DNA of 59,459 nucleotides, from positions 40,441 to 99,899 of the forward strand of contig FN647790.1 of the NCBI GenBank assembly GCA_000310025.1, given 5' to 3'. Positions 45,101-55,300 of the stretch are shown piece by piece. Each line of letters opens with the position of its first letter. The stretch's first letter is position 1. The position numbers and the translations under genes were made by a program. This DNA comes from Ectocarpus siliculosus (taxonomy: Eukaryota; Sar; Phaeophyceae; Ectocarpales; Ectocarpaceae). The notes below the pieces were generated by a model that saw nothing but the letters and a program-made list of their open reading frames with translations, searched no databases and was not told where the DNA came from.

Positions 45101-46275
45101 CGGACCGCTCGAAATACAACATTTAGAATAATGTAGTCGATCATGGAGCAAAGCTTACGAACCGTGAATTCCGGTAGGTCTGCCTAAGATATTTGAATTT
45201 CTTGCGCGCTTTCTTTCGAACACGTGTTGGATAGATACCGTAAGAGTCGGAGAGATGGCACCCCCGTGTTAGCGTTTTTTTGTAGCGTATTTCTCCACGA
45301 CTCGGAGGGTGCGAACACCAACCAATACCTCTCAGGAAAGCCTTCGACGAGATGTTTCCAAAACTACTCTTTTTGGCAGTGGTACCCCCCTGGTTGTGGA
45401 GAAATACGCTATACAAACACGATAACACGGGGGTGCCATCTCTCCGACTCTTACGGTAGTTCCTAGCAAGTAAGAGGTGTGGCCATCTCCAAGCTAGCGC
45501 ACCAACGAGAAGCAGAGAAACTGAGGGTATTGGGTGGAGCGCAGTATCCAACACAACTCAAAAGACGCGCCAAATGGGTAGTACACAGTACTGTAGCGTA
45601 CAGAGAGCACCCTCGAGTGGCATGATGGTACTGGATAAACGCACAAGAGCTCGTTGGTGAGGTGGGATGAAAGGCAGGAAGAGGATACAACAGTACCATG
45701 CTATGTATGGCTTCATGTGCACCCAGACGGTGACGGGTTGTCACACAAAAAAATTGTGCTGACTCTCAGCAAAGGAGAGTGATTACTGCTGCAACTCAAT
45801 TACCGGTGGAACATCTAGACGCGACCGCTGCACATCTACACAGACCCGGTGCAGCTCAGCACGTTTCCAGAAAGCTCAACAGAGTCAAAATTCTATGCGG
45901 CCCTGTTGCTCTGATGCGCTCAATGTCTGCGACCTTGTGGCAGACACTTCACTCCAAGCGCGAGGGAACTAACCTACATGGGGGGCTTTCAACGAAGATC
46001 GAGTTCCGGGGAGGACACGATTGGAACAAGTACCACTCACGAATCCCTCATCGAAAGAGAGACGCATCTCCTCTCGAGCTCGAGTGTAACTCCAGCCTAC
46101 TGGAGGGATGTATGCATATCATGATTCGCACCATGCGAGCGATTAGCAGTGAGTACCTTGCGTTGTTCGCGAATCAAGACTTGTTTCTCTTCAATCTTGC
46201 GACGGATGGCATGCTTTTCAGCCTCTCCCATCTGCCCCCGTTTCATGATAAGCTGTTGTCGAGCTCTCCGCCTTC
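39108..46275 (-). CDS. Coiled-coil protein, at least nine exons, both ends unresolved
   Basis: Exons read on the minus strand are 46275-46157, 45076-44984, 44486-44363, 43587-43526, 43043-42909, about 42290-42128, 40755-40677, 40097-40019 and 39171-39108. Apart from the uncertain acceptor of the sixth, the phases join: SSDVV-E-REQKVLQ, MKDL-G-NRLEEF and QARA-E-SARTHEEY are each completed across introns. Segments include QLIMKRGQMGEAEKHAIRRK, RLSRECADTMFHIASTESTI, ELLKNREEDFMYATAPERRE, EMDGLKRNLFNVRNDLEN, LRTDLRVKTRNVNRVMAEHC and KLRQSVRSQKEVIVKEQEEM. The visible 300 or so residues are rich in charged residues with heptad-like hydrophobic spacing and have few prolines. I cannot assign a family. 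Cytoskeletal or ciliary coiled-coil proteins are possible but unproven. The ATG and the stop codon were not located with confidence. Confidence 0.65.
39541..39640 (-). repeat. tRNA-like (SINE-type) sequence with a B box
   Basis: The minus strand contains GTGGGTTCGAATCTCTCCGG, a good RNA polymerase III B box (GGTTCGAATC). The rest does not fold into a proper cloverleaf: anticodon stem and acceptor stem fail. The segment GGTTCGAATCTCTCYGGAGC is shared with 47632-47651, so this is a repeat rather than a tRNA gene. Confidence 0.55.
39629..39735. repeat. Two short direct duplications in a row
   Basis: TGTGACCGAGCTC occurs twice in succession (from about 39619), and GCGCTTTCTCTGGGCCAATT occurs twice in succession (39687-39727). 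They look like recent slippage or repair scars beside the tRNA-like repeat. Confidence 0.85.
41413..41632. mobile_element. MITE-like element, family C, about 220 bp with long inverted arms
   Basis: The left end TACAGCCCAGCGGGCTCGTT mirrors the right end AAGCCCGTTGGGCTGTA. The arms continue inward through TTTTCAGGG, GGCGG, GCCGTGGAGAGAGC and GCGACGATTCC. It is nearly a full-length hairpin with no coding capacity and lies in an intron of the minus-strand coiled-coil gene. Confidence 0.85.
43087..43186. other. Assembly gap of 100 N inside a homopolymer
   Basis: The gap has G runs on both sides (23 G before, about 20 G after), so it probably marks an unreadable G/C tract and little sequence may be missing. 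On the minus strand it becomes a C run ending about 20 nt before the acceptor of the 43043 exon. Confidence 0.95.
45238..45456. mobile_element. MITE-like element, family A copy 1, flanked by TA
   Basis: The terminal inverted repeats start CCGTAAGAGTCGGAGAGATG and continue through GCACCCCCGTG; an inner pair GCGTATTTCTCCAC is also inverted. TA flanks both ends (45236-45237 and 45457-45458), which fits a Tc1/mariner-type target duplication. There is no coding capacity. It lies in an intron of the minus-strand coiled-coil gene. Confidence 0.9.
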
Positions 46276-46895
46276 CTGATGCTTGTGCCCAGGCGCCCCT
46301 TCTCAGAGGCAAGGGTGTGGTGGGGGGTATCGGAAGACGAAGCTCGAGCCAAGAACGGTGCCCGAAACGACACCGGATGCGCCGCATCTGTGTGTTTTTG
46401 ATGCTCTGGATGGAGCCTGCCTACTGCTCACTGCCCACGTCCGACTTGCACACGCACCATGAAGAATGGAGGAGGCAATGAATGTTCAGCCAAAATGTAC
46501 AAAAGCTTACTTTTGGTCTATCACGGTGGGTGGTTCAACCTCGTTGCTCCTCACATGTAAACCGTACATGTAGACAAGATCGCACCCTCTGAGTCGGATT
46601 GTACACGACCGTCTCAGCAGACCACATTTTTTTTTTTTCTCCCATCATTGGACTCTATCGTCTGCCCCTCTGGCCCCTATCCTCCACTTCTACTAGCTAG
46701 ACGACCCAACCGGGGTCACATAGGAGGGGGGGGTTGGACCCCCTCCTGCGGTTCCTGCCTGAGATATTTTTATCGCGAGAAGGGTACAGCAATCCCTTCC
46801 CTCGCGACTTATGAAGTCGATTGAGTTTACTAACAACGAGCTTCGCAGCGCGTCGCTTCCAACATAGACTAGACCAGGATTTATTTAGTGAGAGA

Positions 46896-46976
46896 AAACT
46901 CACTTTGCCGGGACTCGAACCCATGACCTGGCCCTAAGTAGGCTGCGAGGGTACCCACCAGACCACTACATGTACT
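46896..46976 (-). repeat. tRNA-like (SINE-type) sequence with A and B boxes
   Basis: The minus strand reads TAGTGGTCTGGTGGGTACC (A-box-like) and, about 25 nt later, GGGTTCGAGTCCCGG (perfect B box). The anticodon arm and the 5' acceptor strand do not pair, so it is a tRNA-derived repeat rather than a functional tRNA. It sits between the two divergent coiled-coil genes. Confidence 0.6.
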
Positions 46977-47424
46977 TCGTCGTCGTTAATGTTATAGGCG
47001 TGCATGATGTGGCAAATGTGCAGTGACAATAAGATGGGCTTAGTATCCTCAATGCAATAGACTAGAGCATTGGGTCAAGGTACTGTTCAAGTCGGTCCTA
47101 CACCAGCAGGGTTCAACGTACGTCTCCAGCAGGAATCCAGAGTGATGTAGAGCGGTGCTTGATGATGTCAAAGCATCGTCAGAGCACAAAAACTTCACGT
47201 CGAAGATTGTTTCGTTGTGTTTTCGGATTTTCCAGAACACTAAATAAACCTGTCTGCGGGAGCTTGTCTCTGCCTACGGTGTGCCCCACCCAAAGACAAT
47301 AACGTAGCATCTCCTCGTTCAACAAGGCGATACGTGTGTATGTGTAAAACAGCAGCAGCAAGGAATGAAACAAAAACACGTTAGCCAACGATCTCTCTCC
47401 GTGATTCGCTGCCTGCTTCCACAG

Positions 47425-50400
47425 GGGATACGTCGGCGGAGAGGGTGTCTGTTTCCACATCTTCGCCGCTTGAGGCAGAGAACACCGCAGGGATGAGGAA
47501 AGCCCTGTCCGAGATAGAAGTGATCGATGTTTTCAAGGTGCTCGAAACTCGGACGCAGAGCACACCTACAGTACCTGTCGCCCTGGTAGCTGAAAGTTGG
47601 AATCCTCGTAGCCCGCTGATTCTCTAGGCTGTAGGTTCGAATCTCTCTGGAGCGAAAAATCGTGGAAAGTAAGAGCCGTGAGTAACACGAAGTGAGGGAA
47701 GGCAATAGTAGAGAACGTCGAAGTTCAGCCTGGTTCCACGGACTAAACCGAAACAAAACAGCGGCCCTAACAACCAGATAAAGTTGCGGAACCTCTTGAT
47801 GAACGATGATAGACAGCAACAACCCTCTTTACACCCTCCTGCGCGACGCAACACTCTTTCCCCCGCAAGGTGAAAATCGACGACGGCACTTTCTTCGGGG
47901 GCCAGGACCTTGTGGAGTGGCTTTGCTCCAGGTTGAAGCAAGAGCTGGCTTTTTCAGCCGAGGTCCGCAAGGAGCTACAAGGGGAGCGTCTCGCCTCCAG
48001 CCGGGAGTTCGACAGGTATTATAGTGGAACATCCTGTGAAGCAGTTCTTGTCGCTGTTGTTTTCGTGGCTGTTGCTGCTGCTGCTGCTACATGCTCTTGT
48101 TGATTTTGACGCCGTTGTCGCTGTCGCATTCTTCCAAGTTTACCCTTGATGCTGTATCACTGCAAGCCTTTTCCCCTGACGAATCGGTTCATAAGTATGG
48201 GGCGGCCAAGGGCTTTGAAGTTGAGTGCAGATGACATTTCTTGGAACAAAGCAATACACCAAGAACGTCGGGAAGGTGTGTCGAAACTTCGGAAAGCCCC
48301 ATTCGACCAACGCCACCCTTCAAGTTGGGAGTTTCGACCGGGAACACACGACCCGTGATGCAACGTGTATGCATGGATCAAACAAACGAATATGGCTTGA
48401 GGTGTTTTGTGCCGACGGAACATACGTGTGCGACAAATCTTCAAATTCAGGCAAATGCTAAGAATGCCGTCTACGTTTTGGGAGATCTGCAGCGAACGGA
48501 ACGGAGGAACCATCGCTTCCGTTGAACGAACACTTTAGACGCGATGGTTTCGTCTTCACATCCCCGCGGCCGCCTCCCTACTACCGCCCCACACTTGAAA
48601 CAGGTTGTCCGAGAACGAGAAAAGGCTGAAGAACGAGTTGAGAGATAAGCAGTCAGAACTCGAGACGGCGGAGCGGCGCCTGTTGGACACTACGGAGGCG
48701 CTTCACTCTCAGAAGCAGCTGCGCATGAAGGAGATGCTCGTAACCCAGGTGACACAGCCCGACACACACTATTGGCTGTAAAGGTGCAGTTGGTCTGCGC
48801 GCTTGAGCACCAATAACGACGCTCCATTCTGAAAACGAGTATCGTTGTCGTTGCTATTGACGAAATAAGGCCAATTGACAGGGCTTCATCTTCATGCTTT
48901 TATCGTTGCTGATTTGTCCTGTTTTGAGTTTGGACTCAACCTCGCGTTGTTGGTGACTGTCGAGCACCCTGCTTAGTTGATCGCCAGAAGCGCACCGTTC
49001 AACATAGTCTCGTGTCCACTTAAACGTCTCACTACCATGGTACTCGAAACGAAGCTGACCACAATGCACCGGTCAGTCGAACAATCAATGCATCATGCTC
49101 TTCTCAAATGTACGCGTGCGATACTGTACCCATCGCGAAGAAGCTTACCGTGGTGCAGTACGTTCATTGTTTTTGTTCTTAACTTCAAATCAGCGCTCAC
49201 AGCACTAGTGCCGTTTATTCCAACTCATTACCTCAAGCGCAACACATTTAACCGTGTACCGTTTTCCGTCGCTTTCCCCTACCACTCTTGAACTTTGCTT
49301 TCCCCTATCAATTTTTTTTCCCTGCCGAACCCAACCCCCAGGGAGCGGCGAAGGAAATCAACAGCCTACAGTCCGAGGTTTCGAGACTCACGAATCGAAT
49401 CAACCTGCAGGCGGACGTCACCGCGGCTGTGGAGAAAGAATGCGAAGCGCTTCGATCCACGGTATGGTAACGGAGCGTCAGACAAAGTGGTTGATGTACG
49501 TTCAACCTAAAAAAAACGCTATTGTTCACAGGGCTGGGAATGTGTCCACGACAGACAGAAGACGATGACGGCGGCTTACCCTGACCACTGCTGTGAAACT
49601 ATTGATGGCATTGAAAGGTGCGGACCGGACGGGAAGTGCGCGATGTCGAGGACGTAAACTTCCGCAAGACTCTGGCGGAGACGATCAAGCGGGAGGAGGG
49701 CATGGTGCGGCTCAAGAGGCGACTTCACGCGGCCGAGGTAAGCACTCATCTGGCTCTCGTTGTTGCTGTCTTATTGGCTGTCGTCGGTATTGCCGTGGCA
49801 AGAAGCTGCCTAAACCTACACGCTGTATCTCTGAGGTGTGTAGGGATACAAGAGGCGGGCCGACCCGTACTCTGTGCCTCTAAGCTAGGGAGGCACGGGG
49901 CACCCCGGCCAAGCAACTTTTGGGGCCACGGGAAAGTAAAGATAAAATGGTCATCTCAAAGGTTCAGCAGTTGCGGCTAGAGTCTGCCTCCGAAAGACCG
50001 GACGTCGCTAACGTCTTCCAACACACCTGTTCGTCGACATTGCAGTGACATGTCTGAGTAGCTGGTGGGCATCGATGACGCCAACAACGGCTGGTGGTGG
50101 GGGAGTTGTGTTTGGTTTCGAATCTAGGGTTGGTAGTGTTGGAGTCAATAACGAGGCGGCTCAATGTTGATATCTCCATTCCATTTCACCTAACCACCAT
50201 GGGGGAGAGTTGCCTGATTTTGCTACATGTGTGCTTACACCAATCCCCTTGAGCGCGGGTCTCAAACCCCGCGCCCTTGCTTTGGGGACCTCCTTGAAAT
50301 TTTCTCACTCAAGATTGTATCCGCGCTCAAACTTTGTCCTTATGTCGAGATGTTGCTGCCCTCTCCTCCGTGCAAAACGCCGCTCGTTTCCGCAGGCGGA

Positions 50401-50800
50401 GAGGAGAGAATCGGAAGCTCGGGTGTCTCGCTTGCAACGCGAGATGGACCGCATGCGCGCCGCTTTGTGGGCTCACGGAATAAACCCTGCCTCCGCTGCC
50501 GCGATCCCTGGGAACAACAAACACGTGGTGAGCAGCAGCAACGCTGCAGCCGCAGCGAACGCCACTCGGATTGCCCAGAAAGGAGCGCATTGGCGGCGCC
50601 CGGATGGTCCAGCAAGGCGTCGAGATCAAAAGAATAAGTTGGCTCCTCTTGCGCATCTTGGCAGCAGCAGCAGTCGCGCCGGCCTTGGAAATGATTGGGG
50701 CGGGAGTACCTCATCTGCGTCTTCAGCAGCAATAGGTTTTCGCCGTCGTTTCGAGGATAACGCCGACGCCCAAGCTCTACGCGGATGGAAACATACGTGA
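47425..50800 (+). CDS. Coiled-coil protein, six 3' exons, 5' end unresolved
   Basis: Exons are 47425-47537, 47870-48015, 48604-48748, 49342-49461, 49618-49737 and 50396-50800 (TGA), about 350 codons with consistent phases. The chain reads EIEVIDVFK, then VKIDDGTFFGGQDLVEWLCS, KQELAFSAEVRKELQGERLA, ENEKRLKNELRDKQSELETA, INSLQSEVSRLTNRINLQAD, NFRKTLAETIKREEGMVRLK and RLQREMDRMRAALWAHGINP. It is a long alpha-helical coil followed by a disordered Ala/Ser/Arg tail of about 100 residues. The first exon shown starts in phase 1, so at least one upstream exon is missing. The 47870 acceptor is CAAG rather than CAG. No family was recognised. The gene is divergent from the minus-strand coiled-coil gene. 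Confidence 0.7.
47628..47656 (+). repeat. tRNA-like B-box fragment
   Basis: It contains TAGGTTCGAATCTCTCTGGA in intron 1 of the plus-strand coiled-coil gene and matches the repeat at 39541-39563 with one difference over about 22 nt. Confidence 0.6.
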
Positions 50801-52356
50801 TGGGCGACACCACGCTGGATGCCGGCAACAAAACCTGTGCGATGTATTGCGGTCCCTTCGTACGGCGGGGTAGGGGATGGCCGTCAATCTTTGGATGCCA
50901 AGGAGCAGACACAAGAACAATAAAAAACGCGTTCGCTGTGAAACGAGTTCCGATATTCGCGTCCGAGAGTGTGCTGGTGGCGGCGACGTCTATGTGAGGC
51001 CTGGGTCGATGTTTGCTTGCTGTGAAAAGGATCGACGGAGGATGCGGTACAGAACTCGCCACCACGTGTACTAACGCGGTAAGATCTTGCATTGAGGGTC
51101 TCTGCCGTAATACTCAAAACGCAATGACCAACACAGTAGTCTACTCCGTCAGCTCACAACGCGTACACAGAGTAGGTAGGTAAGGTCTTGTACCCCCCTC
51201 TACAGTACACTAAATCATATCTTCTCGGTTGGCTTCCGCACTCAAGAGGAAATCCATCGACGTTGTCCAAACAGGAGAACCTTCGGTAGTGTAGCTGGTG
51301 GTGCTCACACCGGCAGAACGACCGTCCACTTTCAAATTGTGCTACAACTTTAGTACAATCGAGGCCGGAGAAACGAGATCGTATCTATATGCTGCTTTTA
51401 CTACTGTAGTCTAGTAAGGTGTTCGCAACGGCTCATCTCCCGCGCAACGGCCCGGACCGCTTTTGCAGCACTCTCCCTCGAGCCCTCGAGTTCCTCGAGA
51501 AAGAAAAAATGGGATGCTTTGGTTCGGAGGAAACGAAAATTTCGGTGGTGGTGGTGCTGCTGCTGATTGATGCTGCTGCAGCGACAGCAACATCGCGACA
51601 ATGCCAAGGACCGGGGTGAGCGGCAGGTAGGGAAAATGACACGATTTACGTGCAGTTGCACAAGACCAAGTATTCTAAGGACCGGGGTGAGCGGCAGGTA
51701 GGGAAAATGACACGATTTACGTGCAGTTGCACAAGAACAAGTATCTACAGTACTGTATGTACGTATGTTGTACCCTCCTTTGTCGCCGGCGTTGCATACA
51801 GTTGCCCATGGATATGTTGCACGCAAGCGCTGTCCTCGCTAAAATCTCTACATCATGCCGTGCTGTCAGACGCCCCTTGTTGACCGGATCGGGCCGGTCG
51901 GACGTGTACTCGAGTGTACTCCTGCTCTCCGCTCTCCTGCTGCTGCTCATCGGCCGATGGCGGCCGGCGGCAGAACCACCAGTCAGAACCTTTGTTTTTA
52001 ATAGGGATCCTCTTGGTTCAAAATGCCCGAAACCGTCACACAATCAATCGTCAACATCGAAAGTACGTACGTACGTGAGCAATCGCTTTTTCTTCCCTCG
52101 CGTGCCCACAACGCTTGGAGAAACGACTGCTGTGATACGGCCCGCATCGGCACCGATCTCAAGAAGGAGGGAGAAAGCGTTGTCACGTGCATTGTTTTCT
52201 CTCGCACAACAGCAGCCCCGTGATCCTTCGGGGGTCTTCACAAATAGCGCCGTGTGTGTGCCTTCGCGACCAAAAAAGGTGAAACGCTCAAATCAACAGC
52301 GAAGCCGGCGGGGGCGAGAGATAAGGGAGATTCCGACGGGAGTCGAAAGAGAAACG
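50801..52356. other. Intergenic region upstream of the MYB/SANT gene
   Basis: It contains a 71-bp tandem duplication and otherwise no gene I can support. The frame of the MYB gene's first exon stays open upstream to 51721, so the true start could lie further upstream than the ATG chosen. Confidence 0.5.
51606..51747. repeat. 71-bp tandem duplication, two copies
   Basis: The phrase AAGGACCGGGGTGAGCGGCA, then GGTAGGGAAAATGACACG, then TTGCACAAGAMCAAGTAT occurs at 51606 and 51677, almost identical. Confidence 0.95.
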
Positions 52357-55300
52357 ATGATGCCACCGGGATACGGCGGGCACCCGGGCATGCCGCCGAT
52401 GCAGCCAGGGACGGGCTGGGCGTTGAGGGTGAGTGAGTCGATCCCTCGCGGGCGTGATGCTGACAAGGTTATGCTGTTCGTGCTTCCAGGGAGCAAATCT
52501 AACGCCAGGGAGCGAAGCCTGCTCCAGCAGGCTGTGTTTCGAGCGGCGGGGGGCATTGGGGTATCCGGTGGTCTTTTGTCCGGCCCTGTGTATCCCGGCA
52601 GCAAGGCGGTACCCTTGGCTTGTCCTCGCGGATCCGTGTCGCGTTCACGTGTCGTCGCTTGTGCAAGAACACCACCCGCTTGGGCTTGGCCTGGCGGGCA
52701 CACTTTGCTCAAAGACCCCGCCAGCCAGCGTTGGCACCGCGAGAGGTTAATTAGGCTGGACGGACCGCTGCGTACAAACACCATTTTCACGCGCAACAGC
52801 TGTCGGGGGACTAGAAGCCCAAATGCGCGGCCGATTCGTGTGGCTTCCCCTGGCCATGTCGGTGCTGTTCGCTGCTATCAACCCGGGCCCCACTCGAAGT
52901 CAAAATTACGAAATGCAGTGCCCGCCTTTTTTTTCAGACGTTCGCGTACAAGGCGCGGGCTCGCCCAAGTTCCCCCTCGCCTGCAGCATGCAGCTGCTCT
53001 CTTCTTACAACTACGTTCCGCCGCCTCTCCCATGCGCTCCTCGTATGTGTGTGTGTGTATGTGCTGGTCCCTGAGAAGCCTTTCACTCATGAGGAGCACT
53101 CTGCGTTCCTCGATGCCATGGAACGGTACGGTCAGGAGAACACCGGGAGCGAGTGGGACAAGATATCTCAGGTGCTGCTGCAGGTCCATCCACAGTTGTA
53201 GTCGGCAAATTCAACAGCAGTAACCTACCATGCTAAGCAAACATGCCCGTTCCTTACGTGCTGTCTCAACTGACTGCTGTCGATGGGCATAGGAAGTCAA
53301 TCCACTGCAATAACCGCAACCCTGATGCCTATGCATATCTCGACGCATGTATGCTGTAGCGCCAGCTAAAGGAAGCGACCACATCTAGGTAGACTACCGT
53401 ATATGACACAAGATATCACACCCCCTGGACCGATTTTCAAAGCTCGATTACTCCACGACGAAGAGGATGCATAAATGAAACAATACGTTTTCGAACAGCT
53501 CTCGACGAGACGGTTCCAACGCCGCCGTTTTCGGCGCTGTGACTATTCCTGCTGTTGAGAAATCGAGCTTTGAAAATCGGCCAAGGGGGTGTGTTATCTT
53601 GTGTCATATACGGTACTGCTGTATTGCGGTACACTTGGCGCGGAAGTAGCAATTCCGCAACACGTTTTGATGTCCACGCTCACAGGCACACGACGTTGGT
53701 CAGCCGGTTAGCGCAGTCGATGCTAATAATAAAGGCACACGACGGATTTTGATCACGCATGATGATGGAAAGCGTTCAACTACTGCTGTTGCTGTTGTAT
53801 GATAAGCGTAAGCAAGTGGTGCCGTTGTCGGGCGGCGGGATGCCCTGCTACTGCTGTCGTGTTGACGTTCTTTTGTGGCGTTTCTTGTATTACAGCAGTA
53901 GCATTGGCCGCGCTTCTAAGTGCCAAATTGACCCCTGAGAAGACGCCAGTCTCTTACCGCGGCTGAAAACAGAAAGCGCTTCTGAAAGTCATGATCTCTG
54001 GTGTGTGTGCGTGTGTGGAAAGGGGCGGCCACTGGACACTGGACCCTTGTCGCGATACAGCTGTGTGTACTACTCTGTAGCCCAATGCCTCTATTATAAC
54101 AGAAACTAAGGTGTGTTACAGCAGCAGTAGGCTGGCACCACAAGAAGTGGGAAGAATAGATACTGCTGCCACAGCCCGAAGCTGAAAGCCTGCCGTAGGT
54201 TACATGACGTATGATACCACACCCCCTGGACCGATTTTCAAAGCTCGGTTTCTCCGTCGACGAGACGGTTCCAACGCTCCAATTTCGGCAACTTCTCCGC
54301 TTCCGCTTTTCTTGCCGAGTTATCGAGCCTTGAAAATCGGGTCGAGCGGGGGTGGTATCTTATGCAACCTACGGGGTATGTTGGTGGTGGTCGGTTTCTT
54401 GGTTTTGGTTCTGGGAATGGAAAAGTTTTTCTGACGACTATATCCAGCCGCCCCCTTGCGACGTCCTCAAAAGGCCACCAGCCATCCTGGCGATTCATGC
54501 CGCACTACTCTGTATACAGCATCCTTTCAAAAATTAAATATTACTTGAATTGGAAATCATTTGTTGCTCTCCTGATCATCATCTCAGGCGGTGGGTAATG
54601 GACGGACCGTGCACGAGGTCCGCATGCACGCCCACGAGTACTTCGTCAACCTGCAGATGGTCACGCAGGCGAGTTTGTTATCATTGTTGTTGTTGCTGCT
54701 GCTGCTGCTATTGCTGGTGTTGGTGCTCCTGCTGTTTTTTCTTTTTGAAAGCTGCTGTCGCTGTTGTTGGCGACGGTAATGGTGCAGCTGTTGTGCTTTG
54801 CAGAAAGTAGCAAGCCAATGTTGTTGGTGCTCTGCGGCTACTGCTGCTGTTGTTATTGCTGCGCCGGTGGCTGCTGCTACTGGGAATGGTGCCGTTTCAA
54901 CCACCACACGCGTACGCGTGCTCGACCAGCGAACGGGGGTACCCAAGAATTCTCATCAGTGACACGGGGCTGGGAGAAATATGGGCGGCGGTGACATCGT
55001 AGGATGATATAGATACACCCCCGCTTAGCTGTGTGTTCGTTTTTCTCGGTATCCGAGCAATGCCCTCTTTCCAATACCTGTGCAAATCACATTGACCGCC
55101 TTCGCGAGATTAATATGTTTATGACAAAATAGAACAGGGGGGGACGCAGACCGTAGACCCTTAATCCCTAACCCTAACCCAACTTCCCGGATTGAATGCT
55201 TTATCCAACATGTTTACTTAATGGCGACCCCCTGCGTGCTGGGGCATAGGAAGTGGGTTGAAAAGGCGGGAAGTGACATCGGGAGGATAGATGGACTAGG

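Noticed and set aside
51721-53223. 500-aa frame covering MYB exon 1 and the upstream region
   Set aside because: It reads exon 2 in the wrong frame and most of it lacks protein character. The long frame appears to be chance, though a start upstream of 52357 stays possible.
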